From the NCBI GenBank assembly GCA_903970355.1, contig CAJCIF010000003.1, positions 1 to 10,398 of the forward strand: a stretch of DNA of 10,398 nt, written 5' to 3'. The notes beneath the pieces are model-generated. The model saw nothing but the letters and a program-made list of their open reading frames with translations, did not search any database and had not been told where the DNA came from. Below, in pieces: positions 1-5,981 of the stretch. This stretch comes from Actinomycetota bacterium (GTDB lineage Bacteria > Cyanobacteriota > Vampirovibrionia > Obscuribacterales > Obscuribacteraceae). Numbering within the stretch: the first letter of the stretch is position 1; every line of letters begins with the position of its first letter. The position numbers and the translations under genes are program-made.

Positions 1-26
1 GTAAGGCAAAGAAAAAACAATACCGC

Positions 27-84
27 ATGACGAAAGTCATCAGTGCATATTCTTCCCAGGATTTGGTTTCGGGCTAACGAAACC
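27..84 (+). promoter_or_regulatory. Leader with two small hairpins upstream of the coiled-coil gene
   Basis: Two perfect inverted repeats lie in the 141 bases before the first gene. ATGAC-GAAA-GTCAT (27-40) is a 5-bp stem capped by a GAAA tetraloop. GGTTTCG-GGCTAA-CGAAACC (65-84) is a 7-bp stem with a 6-base loop. Neither is followed by a T-run, so they do not look like terminators. They could be structures in the 5' untranslated RNA of the gene at 142, or the tail of something that starts before the window. I could not identify a convincing -10/-35 pair here or match a known riboswitch. Confidence 0.3.
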
Positions 85-141
85 TGAGAGGGGCAACTGT
101 CGTCTAGTTTTTTACACAGGGCAAGAATAAGGAGCCATTAT

Positions 142-456
142 ATGTCAGAGAATGAAAGCTGCTGCAGCAGTAATGTACCTGCAGACCGGCATGCTTACGA
201 GCATTCCATGGAAAACAAGATGAAAGAACTGGGCGCTAAAATTGATAGCCTCAAAGATAAAGCTGGCGAAAAGTATGAGTGTCTTCAAGCCAAGCGCGAA
301 GAAGCCCAAGCCAAGTACCAGCAAATAAAGGCCAATAGTGGTGAAGCCTATGCCGAGTTCAAAGCCGGTATGGATAAAGCTTTTGATGAGCTTCATCAAG
401 CTTGGGAAGAAGCCAAAAAAGGTACTGAAAAAGCGACCGCCAAGCTAAATAGCTAA
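142..456 (+). CDS. Small coiled-coil protein, sll1863-like stress-response family (tentative)
   Basis: This is a 104-residue soluble protein with no signal peptide. After a short Cys-rich N-terminus (C7, C8 in ESCCSS), residues about 24-100 form one long, highly charged Lys/Glu/Ala-rich helix typical of a coiled coil. The pattern KIDSLKDKAGE, then AKREEAQAKYQQIK, then GEAYAEFKAGMDKAFDELHQAWEEA resembles small helical proteins annotated as sll1863-like stress response or coiled-coil proteins in cyanobacteria and proteobacteria. That assignment is from memory of the family, not from a search. A good Shine-Dalgarno, AAGGAG at 129-134, lies 7 bases before the ATG and fixes the start. The stop overlaps the stop of the convergent HD-hydrolase gene by 4 bases. 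The biochemical function is unknown, and low-complexity composition makes any family match uncertain. Confidence 0.8.
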   Translation: MSENESCCSSNVPADRHAYEHSMENKMKELGAKIDSLKDKAGEKYECLQAKREEAQAKYQQIKANSGEAYAEFKAGMDKAFDELHQAWEEAKKGTEKATAKLNS

Positions 457-1148
457 GGTAATTGCTCAAAGACACCTTCGGTAAGCGCATATTCGAGCTG
501 CTCACAAGCGTTGACCAGTTCTTCATGCAAATACTCGTCCGTTGCTTCTGCGATGGGCAAGAAAATGCTTCTGGTTTCTTTTAGATAGCTCGCCTGAAAA
601 TCGGGTTCACCGCATTCGATGGCGTCACGCATATTGTCGAGCCGGTCTGCCAATTTAACAATTCTGGTTGGTAAACCGGCTCCGGCAATGCGTTCATAGT
701 AAATAGTTAGTTGTTGGTCGCGCGGTATCGCGTCATCTCGATGTGGTTTTGTAAGTATCGAAACCATTAGCGCTATTAAGCGACCGAATTTCATTTCGAT
801 GTCGCGAATGGTTAGTTTGCCACCGCTTTCTTCGATTACATCGTGAAGAAGGGCAGTAGCCAGAGCGGCTGGATCTTTTAAACCTAGTTCTTCAATGATT
901 ATGAGAGCCACTCTCATAGGATGCAAAATGTATGGTTGAACGTCTGCTTCGCGGCCTGGTTTACGGAGCTGAGCAGAATGGGCTGCTTCAGCCACATTAA
1001 GAGCTTCTGTGATCATCACGCGATCGGCAGTGGTTAAGCCATCCACTAATAAGAGCAGGCGGTGCCTTACGGAACCGACGGTACCTGTGATTGTAATCAT
1101 GCTGGTTGTTTTGGCGGGAGGTTCAATATACGGTTTGGCTGACGCCAA
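453..1148 (-). CDS. Stand-alone HD-domain hydrolase, ppGpp hydrolase (SpoT/Mesh1) type
   Basis: The product has 231 residues. The HD metal-dependent phosphohydrolase core spans about residues 50-180 and carries the signature of RelA/SpoT-type (p)ppGpp hydrolases: H57 in AAHSAQ, H76 in YILHPMRVA, H102-D103 in LLHDVIEE, then FGRLIALMVSILTK, and D168 in KLADRLDNMRDA. Enzymes of this class remove the 3' pyrophosphate of (p)ppGpp using Mn2+. No synthetase, TGS or ACT domain follows, so it is a short hydrolase-only form like Mesh1 or small alarmone hydrolases. A related nucleotide substrate is possible. The longest reading starts at a TTG (1148) with AAAGG four bases upstream. An ATG at 1100 (residue 17) has no Shine-Dalgarno but would still keep the whole domain. 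A TATAGT hexamer at 1163-1168 could be a -10 box. It lies 84 bases downstream of the repeat-protein gene and may be read from it or independently. Confidence 0.88.
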   Translation of the reverse strand: MASAKPYIEPPAKTTSMITITGTVGSVRHRLLLLVDGLTTADRVMITEALNVAEAAHSAQLRKPGREADVQPYILHPMRVALIIIEELGLKDPAALATALLHDVIEESGGKLTIRDIEMKFGRLIALMVSILTKPHRDDAIPRDQQLTIYYERIAGAGLPTRIVKLADRLDNMRDAIECGEPDFQASYLKETRSIFLPIAEATDEYLHEELVNACEQLEYALTEGVFEQLP

Positions 1149-1218
1149 ACTACCTTTCGGTAACTATAGTGTTCCATAATCACTCCGCAGTCTAACGGTT
1201 ATCCGTCCAATCTTAACC

Positions 1219-1234
1219 AAGCCGGATTCGGCTT
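1219..1234 (-). other. Hairpin overlapping the stop codon of the repeat-protein gene
   Basis: AAGCCG-GATT-CGGCTT is a perfect 6-bp inverted repeat with a 4-base loop that begins inside the TAA stop of the 1233-1946 gene. On the minus strand it is followed only by GGTTAAGATT, not a real T-run. It is therefore at best a weak terminator or an RNA 3'-end structure between this gene and the HD hydrolase downstream. Confidence 0.3.
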
Positions 1235-1946
1235 ATTTAGAGAAAATGCTCTTACCGACAAATTTCCGGGTATCGACGTTATTACGGCTGAACATTAATG
1301 GCACTAGTTTGTCCGCAGGAAATTGGTAAGCCATGGCGAGGCTCGCTAATGTCGCCAATTGTTGCTCGTCTGAAGTCTCAAACAACGAAGACGATTCGAT
1401 TGCATCTAAACTTTTAGTCGCTGGAAATCTTCTGCCGATTGGCAGGGTTGTGGAAGTTCGAACAAAGACTCGATGAGCATATTTTGGCTTGGCTGGTTCT
1501 TCCAGAGCTTTGATTTTTGTTGGTGTGGCTTGGGTACCGTAAGGATTAATTACCCTGGAACCCTTTTGCACTAAGACTTCAGAGCCCATGGTTGCAACCA
1601 CCTTCGAGCCTTCCAGTGCAACCACGAATGAACCTTCCTCGGCAACCACCATCGAATTTCGTTCAGCGATTACTCGCATTCCCTTTTTTGCAATTACATG
1701 CTGGTTCTGTTTGGCGGTGCGGATGCTCAGAAAAGTGGGCATTTGAAGAGCAGGCTCAGCTGCCATCAGGCTGGGCGGCACCACGGCTTGTGCATCGGCT
1801 ACCGAAGGATATTCAGAGGTCAAGGTCAAATTCTCCAGGCTTGCTAAAAGTTGAGTTAGGTTGCCGGTTTGATTGGTAAGCGGTACGTCTGATAAAGAGA
1901 TGCCCAAGGACAAAATGACCGTACCACCAACAAAACCAACACACAA
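1233..1946 (-). CDS. Membrane-anchored or secreted protein with octapeptide beta-type repeats
   Basis: The product is unrecognised, 237 residues from a TTG start. Residues 2-19 form a hydrophobic segment that can serve as signal peptide or membrane anchor. Residues 83-133 hold a regular eight-residue repeat (six units plus a partial one) with the pattern x-V-[VI]-A-x-x-G-[SM]. The alternating hydrophobic residues and a turn Gly-Ser per unit suggest stacked strands of a small beta-solenoid. The C-terminal part (about 180-237) looks helical and mixed. The start is uncertain: no Shine-Dalgarno precedes the TTG. The frame stays open upstream to a stop at 2037-2039 without an ATG, GTG or TTG, yet that upstream stretch encodes a basic, signal-like N-region (RQNHRPPQSRFN). 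A rare start codon or a sequence error is possible. It is third in a minus-strand series with the lipoprotein and secreted protein, so an envelope role is likely. Confidence 0.7.
   Translation of the reverse strand: MCVGFVGGTVILSLGISLSDVPLTNQTGNLTQLLASLENLTLTSEYPSVADAQAVVPPSLMAAEPALQMPTFLSIRTAKQNQHVIAKKGMRVIAERNSMVVAEEGSFVVALEGSKVVATMGSEVLVQKGSRVINPYGTQATPTKIKALEEPAKPKYAHRVFVRTSTTLPIGRRFPATKSLDAIESSSLFETSDEQQLATLASLAMAYQFPADKLVPLMFSRNNVDTRKFVGKSIFSK
1548..1700 (-). repeat. Octapeptide repeat array inside the 1233-1946 gene
   Basis: Six consecutive eight-residue units are encoded: HVIAKKGM, RVIAERNS, MVVAEEGS, FVVALEGS, KVVATMGS and EVLVQKGS, then a partial RVI (protein residues 83-133). The hydrophobic positions 2-4 and the Gly-Ser at 7-8 are kept while the other positions vary. 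At DNA level the copies have drifted, with only short blocks such as GTTGCA conserved. The array is therefore old and held by protein structure rather than a recent slippage product. Confidence 0.8.
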
Positions 1947-2017
1947 GTTAAATCTCGATTGAGGAGGGCGGTGATTTTGGCGAGAAAAGCTCGTAAGGTT
2001 GGCACCAAATACAGTAC

Positions 2018-2027
2018 CAAGTACTTG
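2018..2027. other. 10-bp palindrome between two envelope genes
   Basis: CAAGTACTTG is a perfect palindrome in the 90-base gap between the secreted-protein gene (ends 2037) and the repeat-protein gene (starts 1946). It could be a protein-binding site for an internal promoter. It could equally be chance, since nothing else supports a function. Confidence 0.2.
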
Positions 2028-2036
2028 AGTTATAAC

Positions 2037-2561
2037 TTACTTCAATTTGTCGAGCATTTGTTGAGCTTTTGGGTTTGCAAGCATCTTCATAACGTCGTCG
2101 TTGCTAAGACCGCCAGGCAGCTTGCCTCCAAACTTATTCTTCACAGAATCTACCAATGCCGCCGTCGATGAAGCGGAAGCGCCAGCACCGAGAGAGGGAG
2201 ATGAATTGGTGGCAGGCGTTGGATGGAAATTTTTCAAAGACTGCATTCGGCTAGCTTGATCGTTTATTGCTCCGGAGAGGGAGTCGTATCGCTTTAATAC
2301 TTGCGCTTCGTTGCCAGGTGTGTGCATAAGTTGGTCAACTTCTTCCATCTGCTTGAGATAGGGTCCAACACCCACGCCGGCTCCTTTGAGACCATCTATT
2401 CTCGACATCAGTTCCTCCCTCTTTTGCAAGAGTTCCGGTGGTGGAGTACCGGCAGTTTCAAGTGTCGGCGGAGTGGAGGATGTTGTTTCATCAGCAAAAG
2501 CTATTGGAGTGCCAAGAAGAAAGGCAGCGATCAACCAGGTTGTGCTAGGTTTGGCTGGCAT
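2037..2561 (-). CDS. Secreted protein of unknown function, signal peptide
   Basis: From the chosen ATG (2561) the product has 174 residues. Residues 1-23 form a clear Sec signal peptide: basic Lys4, a hydrophobic core WLIAAFLLG, and an AFA cleavage site before DETT. The mature protein has a Pro/Thr-rich start, a helical charged segment (ELLQKREELMSRIDGLKG and following, about residues 43-110), a Ser/Ala/Gly-rich linker, and a C-terminal segment with GGLSNDDVMKMLANPKAQQMLDKLK-type helices. I do not recognise a family. A second ATG two codons upstream (2567) is possible, but AGGAG directly abuts it, while it sits 6 bases before the ATG at 2561. That Shine-Dalgarno overlaps the TAG stop of the upstream lipoprotein gene, so the two are almost certainly co-transcribed and translationally coupled. 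Confidence 0.82.
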   Translation of the reverse strand: MPAKPSTTWLIAAFLLGTPIAFADETTSSTPPTLETAGTPPPELLQKREELMSRIDGLKGAGVGVGPYLKQMEEVDQLMHTPGNEAQVLKRYDSLSGAINDQASRMQSLKNFHPTPATNSSPSLGAGASASSTAALVDSVKNKFGGKLPGGLSNDDVMKMLANPKAQQMLDKLK

Positions 2562-2570
2562 ATTCATCTC

Positions 2571-3062
2571 CTATTCGTGTTTTGCAGGTTGCTGAGTTGG
2601 GACTTCCCGGGCAATTTTCTGTAGATCGGCAAGTGTAATCCACCATGTTTGTTGAGTTTGAGAATCATCTAAAACTTTTATCTGCAGGCCAAGTGTACCA
2701 ATATCGTTGAGAGGATGGCAGTGTAGAACAGCAAAACGAAGCGGCTCATTGCGAATACTTCCATCACTATTCGTATTCAAACGAGTATTACTTGCCCAGT
2801 TAGATTGAAGCAAGCGATAGGCATCTTTAGTAGTGGCGAGTTTGATCAGATCCTTCACCGCACCGTTAGAATCGCTTCTCTTTTGCAAGGTTTCGAAGTC
2901 TCGCGAACCGGTGAGGGTTTGATGCGCAGGAATTTCATAGACCTTACCGACTATGGTGTTATTGGTTTCTGTGCCGCAAGCCGAAAAAACAATCGAACTT
3001 AGACAGATGATTGCAGCCCGCACTAATTTTGCGCTGAAGAACGGCATTGATGAAATATGCAC
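2571..3062 (-). CDS. Putative lipoprotein of unknown function
   Basis: The product has 163 residues from a GTG start. The N-terminus has basic residues (K12, R15), a hydrophobic stretch AAIICLSSIV and a lipobox-like VFSAC with Cys29 as the likely lipidated residue. Phe at -3 is less usual but tolerated. The mature part is mixed alpha/beta, with LRFAVLHCHPL and TWWITLADLQKIA as the most structured segments, and ends in a polar tail. No family recognised. Neither the GTG (3062) nor an ATG five codons in (3047) has a good Shine-Dalgarno, so the start is open, and both keep the lipobox. It is the first gene of the minus-strand envelope series, with a promoter candidate just upstream, and its stop overlaps the ribosome site of the next gene. 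Confidence 0.78.
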   Translation of the reverse strand: MHISSMPFFSAKLVRAAIICLSSIVFSACGTETNNTIVGKVYEIPAHQTLTGSRDFETLQKRSDSNGAVKDLIKLATTKDAYRLLQSNWASNTRLNTNSDGSIRNEPLRFAVLHCHPLNDIGTLGLQIKVLDDSQTQQTWWITLADLQKIAREVPTQQPAKHE

Positions 3063-3083
3063 GTGAAAGGTTCCAATCCGACC

Positions 3084-3113
3084 AGAATAGCATTCTTATG
3101 TAACGCTCGTCAC
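3084..3113 (-). promoter_or_regulatory. Candidate promoter of the envelope operon
   Basis: On the minus strand GTGACG (3113-3108) and TATTCT (3089-3084) are separated by 18 bases, with TGC directly before the -10 box (extended -10 type). Each hexamer matches the sigma-70-type consensus at four of six positions. It points to the lipoprotein gene, with transcription starting about 15 bases before its GTG. Prediction from motif only. Confidence 0.4.
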
Positions 3114-3524
3114 GATTTGTACAGGGCTGTTTGCAAAAAATGAATAGCTCAGAAATGGTACCAAATATGATGGCTAATTAGAAACTCTATCCAACAAAAT
3201 TGAGAGCGCCGACTTTCCAAGAAAACAACTTGTAGTTAGCTTTAAGCGAGCGATGCTAGCAACAAGATTTTAAGCTCATAGCCATACCACTTTCAGCCGC
3301 GATAAGGGATTTGCAGAACTCGCTTGAGAGCAGCGGTTTCATCGCTCGAATATGCTTGCCTTGGGCGGGGCGAAGGCGTAGTTTCGAACTATCATTTCGT
3401 TTCTTTTTTGCCAAAGAATTCGCCCCCCGGAAGTTGAGCTTCTCTTAATTTATAGATTTAAAGATCGGCGAACTACCGAACGGACTCTCTGGCCAAAAGA
3501 GCACGAAAAATCTTACTTGAGGAG
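3114..3524. other. Non-coding stretch with inverted repeats
   Basis: I see no credible gene here. Notable structure: CGAGCGATG at 3247-3255 is the exact inverse of CATCGCTCG at 3340-3348. GCCTT at 3358-3362 pairs with AAGGC at 3373-3377 around a G-rich loop. TAGTT-TCG-AACTA at 3379-3391 is a small hairpin followed within 20 bases by a pyrimidine run ending in TTTTTT (3402-3409 region). Together these could be a structured small RNA with a terminator-like end, or just the long intergenic space between two divergent promoters. Confidence 0.3.
3434..3462 (+). promoter_or_regulatory. Candidate promoter of the 3531 gene
   Basis: TTGAGC (3434-3439) and TTTAAA (3457-3462) are 17 bases apart in an AT-rich spacer, the expected sigma-70 geometry. 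A start near 3469 would give about 60 bases of leader, which contains TCGG-N7-CCGA at 3465-3479. Motif evidence only. Confidence 0.35.
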
Positions 3525-3530
3525 GTGCGT

Positions 3531-4067
3531 ATGCTACGACAGCTCGCACATAACATCGCGAATGTTTGCAAACTCGTTTTCAGCACTGGTGCCCCGGTAG
3601 TAACGGATAGCGAGAGTGACCGCGTCGCTCTTCGCTCTACGTTGCATCCGGCGACCTTGCTTTCCCAATGGTGGCCGAGTGGTTATGAGGAGGAAATTGA
3701 AGCTCTACGCGCTGCCTCAGGCTCGGTCTTTGCGGTTATAACGCAAGCTAGTCATGTGTATCAAGCACGTGCCACCTTGCATCAGGCCCGCCACATGTTG
3801 CTCGAAGATATTGAAGCCTGCCTTACCGAATACGCCCGTCGTATCGAAGAACAGGAGTTCAATGCCGGCGATGCAACAATGTTCCTGGATGAAATCCGAG
3901 ACTGGCTCTTGTCGTTGCCGTTGGAGCTTTTCCCGGAGTTGCCCAATGAAAGTCTGACACTGCTCGGCATCGCCCCAGAAGTAGCAGAGGGAAGGCTCAC
4001 CCCGTATCACAACCTTCTCGATTCAGTTGGTGGTTATCAGCCTGATGAAAGACCGTTATGGGTCTGA
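3531..4067 (+). CDS. Helical cytoplasmic protein of unknown function
   Basis: The product has 178 residues and is not recognised. There is no signal peptide. A hydrophobic patch (ANVCKLVFSTGAPVV) near the N-terminus is too short and polar for a convincing membrane span. Residues about 50-145 are predicted by eye to be mainly helical, with SQWWPSGYEEEIEALRAASG and a charged segment LEDIEACLTEYARRIEEQEFN, then acidic/leucine-rich LSLPLELFPELP. The ATG at 3531 is fixed by a very strong Shine-Dalgarno GAGGAGG (3519-3525) five bases upstream. The in-frame GTG at 3525 lies inside that site and is unlikely to be used. The gene ends in tandem stops (TGATAA) and is followed within ten bases by a strong terminator, so it is probably a single-gene transcript. 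Codon choice looks more GC-rich than the flanking small gene. Confidence 0.75.
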   Translation: MLRQLAHNIANVCKLVFSTGAPVVTDSESDRVALRSTLHPATLLSQWWPSGYEEEIEALRAASGSVFAVITQASHVYQARATLHQARHMLLEDIEACLTEYARRIEEQEFNAGDATMFLDEIRDWLLSLPLELFPELPNESLTLLGIAPEVAEGRLTPYHNLLDSVGGYQPDERPLWV

Positions 4068-4076
4068 TAAGGTGGG

Positions 4077-4131
4077 CCGCTCGGTTATTCTCCAAACAAG
4101 AGTAATCGAGCGGTCTTCCGGGGTTTTTTTT
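4077..4131 (+). terminator. Rho-independent terminator of the 3531 gene
   Basis: CCGCTCGGTTATTCT (4077-4091) pairs over all 15 positions with AGAGTAATCGAGCGG (4099-4113), including two G-U pairs, around a 7-base loop. The stem can be extended by three more pairs at its base (G-U, G-C, G-U). Eight Ts follow at 4124-4131, about ten bases after the core stem. The wobble pairs favour the plus-strand RNA. Confidence 0.85.
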
Positions 4132-4140
4132 GTCATTATA

Positions 4141-4157
4141 TACTAAATAACATAGTA
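4141..4157. promoter_or_regulatory. Putative operator TACTA-N7-TAGTA upstream of the Cys/His protein
   Basis: TACTA (4141-4145) and TAGTA (4153-4157) are perfect inverted half-sites separated by 7 AT-rich bases. A TATACT hexamer (4139-4144), a plausible -10 box for the gene at 4221, overlaps the left half-site. A near-identical site (14 of 17 bases) lies upstream of the aldehyde dehydrogenase at 5983-5999. The pairing of two such sites, both next to TATACT, is the argument for a regulator-binding site. The regulator is not in the window. Confidence 0.55.
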
Positions 4158-4220
4158 AATATGGAAACCCAGTAATGCAAAAATGCGTCCTTCATCAGAA
4201 CCGTTCAGCAAGGTATTCAA

Positions 4221-4451
4221 ATGACAAATCAAAAACGCCAAAAGAAAGAAATCGACTATCTGCATCCCGATGGCAAACCGAAAAGCGAAGCCGAAGGTGT
4301 AAAGGCTGTTTTTTCCGTAGAACAATGGGCTGAAGAAACTGCTGCCAGAAACAAAGCAATTGAAGAAGTCGATGGGCATCACGTATGCAGCAAGAACTGC
4401 CAGGCACATCACGAAGTGAAAGCGAAGGGCGCTGATAAAACCAAACCCTAA
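4221..4451 (+). CDS. Small hydrophilic protein with a Cys/His cluster
   Basis: The product has 76 residues, very polar, with Lys/Glu-rich ends and no signal peptide. Residues 53-64 read HHVCSKNCQAHH: Cys56 and Cys60 flanked on both sides by His pairs. This arrangement could bind a metal ion (Zn, Cu, Ni or Fe) or form a redox-active thiol pair. The spacing C-x3-C is not that of a classical zinc ribbon (C-x2-C). No family recognised. AAGG at 4210-4213, 7 bases before the ATG, serves as Shine-Dalgarno. It follows the terminator of the preceding gene, has its own operator-like promoter region (4139-4157), and ends 10 bases from the end of the convergent aldehyde dehydrogenase gene, with which it shares that operator motif. 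Confidence 0.72.
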   Translation: MTNQKRQKKEIDYLHPDGKPKSEAEGVKAVFSVEQWAEETAARNKAIEEVDGHHVCSKNCQAHHEVKAKGADKTKP

Positions 4452-4461
4452 CTGGTTATCA

Positions 4462-5919
4462 CTAGTAGTTGATCAATATTCCGAGCAAAAATTCGTGCAA
4501 CTGTTTGAAGGGGTGCCGAAGAAATCTGTCTGTCCGTGGACCGGTTCGTTCGAACACCGGACGCAGCTTGCTAAAGGTATCGAACCCTTCCCGTCCGTGG
4601 TAGTGGCCGATGCCGCTTGCACCGACACCTCCGAAGGGCAAGTCTTCAACGACGTTGTGCATGATTACGTCATTGACTGATACGCCACCAGATATAGTGC
4701 GCTTCAAAATCGATTCAATCAAACTTTTGCTCTTGGCGAAGAGATAAAGAGCTAAAGGGCGCGGACGAGCGTTTATGTATTTTATGGCCTCATCCAGCTC
4801 ATCGTAGGGCTTTACTAACAGGATAGGGCCGAAGATTTCTTCTTTCATAATGGCAAGATCTTCGGGTGGATCAACGATCGCCACCGGAGATAACTTGTTT
4901 CCGCCTTCGGCGGTAATCTCCGCAGCAAGAGGGATTATTTGCACGTTCTTCTGGCGTGCTTCATCTATATAGGCTGATAGCCTTTTGTGATGACGCTCGT
5001 TCACAACCGACGTATAACCATCCTTGGCGATGGATTCAGCAGGAATGTAGCCATCTACGGCTTTTTTGAGAGCATTTAAGAACGGGGTCATTTTTGCTCT
5101 GGGCACAAGAGCATAGTCCGGCGCGATGCAAATTTGTCCGGCGTTAAGCACTTTCCCAAAAGCGATATCGATAGCAGCTTCGTTAACATCCGCATCCGGT
5201 GCCACTATGGCCGGTGACTTTCCGCCTAGTTCCAGAGTGACGGGAGTGAGATTGTCAGCGGCTGCTTTCATGACATACTTGCCGACTTCAGTTGAGCCGG
5301 TAAAGAGCAAATGATCGAAAGGAAGGTGCACAAACGATTTACCGATACTGGCATCCCCGGTTATGACAGCAACATGATCTGTGGCAAATATTTCCGCAAT
5401 CATTTGCTTGAGCAGTTCGCTTGTTGCCGGGGTGAACTCTGAAGGCTTAATCATGGCGCGGTTGCCGGCTGCAAGAGCTGCCGTCAAAGGACACAGGGAC
5501 AAATTGAGGGGAAAATTCCAAGGCGAAACGATGCCTACTACTCCAACTGGCTGCGGTAACACGTAGGCGCGACCAGTGCCAAGCACAATCGGTACATCCC
5601 TTTTGCGCGGTTTCATCCAGCCTTTTAGTTCGCGCTTTGCATGTTTGATTGCGGCGGTCACCATAAAAATATCGGTAAGCAGTGTTTCCTGGCGATTGCG
5701 ACAGCCAAAATCATCATTCAGAGACTTTACAAACTGGTCCTTTTTAGCGATCAGAGCTTGAGCGAGTTTATCGAGATTGCGCAGGCGTTCCGCAGCACTA
5801 GGATAAGAGTTAGCCAGGAACGCTTTGCTTTGTGCATCTAGTATTTCCGTCATGGTTAAAGACGTACTCGGCGCATTTGTTTCGGTTGCAGCGATCTTAG
5901 AGTCGACTGTTGTTCCCAC
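4462..5919 (-). CDS. NAD(P)+-dependent aldehyde dehydrogenase, coniferyl-aldehyde / class 3 type
   Basis: The 485-residue product has the full length of the ALDH superfamily. It oxidises an aldehyde to the carboxylic acid with NAD(P)+. Visible motifs: PWNFP at 133-137, IKPSE with cofactor-binding Lys158, the Rossmann loop GSTEVG at 208-213, general base Glu230 in LELGGKSP, catalytic Cys264 in GQICIAPDY, EEIFGP at 360-365, and PFGGVGASG near 428-436. The APDY after the cysteine and the overall pattern fit the class 3 / CalB (coniferyl aldehyde dehydrogenase) branch rather than betaine or succinate-semialdehyde enzymes. The real substrate may be any medium-chain or aromatic aldehyde. The GTG start (5919) has GGGAGG (5932-5927) 7 bases upstream. 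The C-terminus ends in a hydrophobic segment (HEFLLGILINY) that might touch the membrane. It is probably transcribed alone from a promoter region carrying an inverted-repeat operator. Confidence 0.95.
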   Translation of the reverse strand: MGTTVDSKIAATETNAPSTSLTMTEILDAQSKAFLANSYPSAAERLRNLDKLAQALIAKKDQFVKSLNDDFGCRNRQETLLTDIFMVTAAIKHAKRELKGWMKPRKRDVPIVLGTGRAYVLPQPVGVVGIVSPWNFPLNLSLCPLTAALAAGNRAMIKPSEFTPATSELLKQMIAEIFATDHVAVITGDASIGKSFVHLPFDHLLFTGSTEVGKYVMKAAADNLTPVTLELGGKSPAIVAPDADVNEAAIDIAFGKVLNAGQICIAPDYALVPRAKMTPFLNALKKAVDGYIPAESIAKDGYTSVVNERHHKRLSAYIDEARQKNVQIIPLAAEITAEGGNKLSPVAIVDPPEDLAIMKEEIFGPILLVKPYDELDEAIKYINARPRPLALYLFAKSKSLIESILKRTISGGVSVNDVIMHNVVEDLPFGGVGASGIGHYHGREGFDTFSKLRPVFERTGPRTDRFLRHPFKQLHEFLLGILINY

Positions 5920-5949
5920 TTTTCTGCCTCCCTGGCATTCATTTATTCA

Positions 5950-5980
5950 AAGATAGCATTGGCTGAACCTTTTTCGTCAA
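5950..5980 (-). promoter_or_regulatory. Alternative promoter candidate for the aldehyde dehydrogenase
   Basis: On the minus strand TTGACG (5980-5975) matches the -35 consensus at five of six positions. TATCTT (5955-5950) follows after a long 19-base spacer. The start would be close to the Shine-Dalgarno, giving a short leader. The competing candidate is the extended -10 at 6004-5996. Confidence 0.3.
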
Positions 5981-5981
5981 A

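Noticed and set aside
75..95. TPP riboswitch, because CTGAGAGG resembles its conserved CUGAGA
   Set aside because: The other conserved TPP elements, such as the ACCUGAUCUGG block, are absent.
1592..1879. 95-residue plus-strand open frame
   Set aside because: It lies fully antisense to the octapeptide-repeat gene and owes its length to that gene's codon pattern. It has no ribosome site.
4143..4412. 89-residue hydrophobic minus-strand frame
   Set aside because: It is antisense to the 76-residue Cys/His gene. Its apparent hydrophobicity is the mirror of Lys/Glu codons, and it would run into the operator region.
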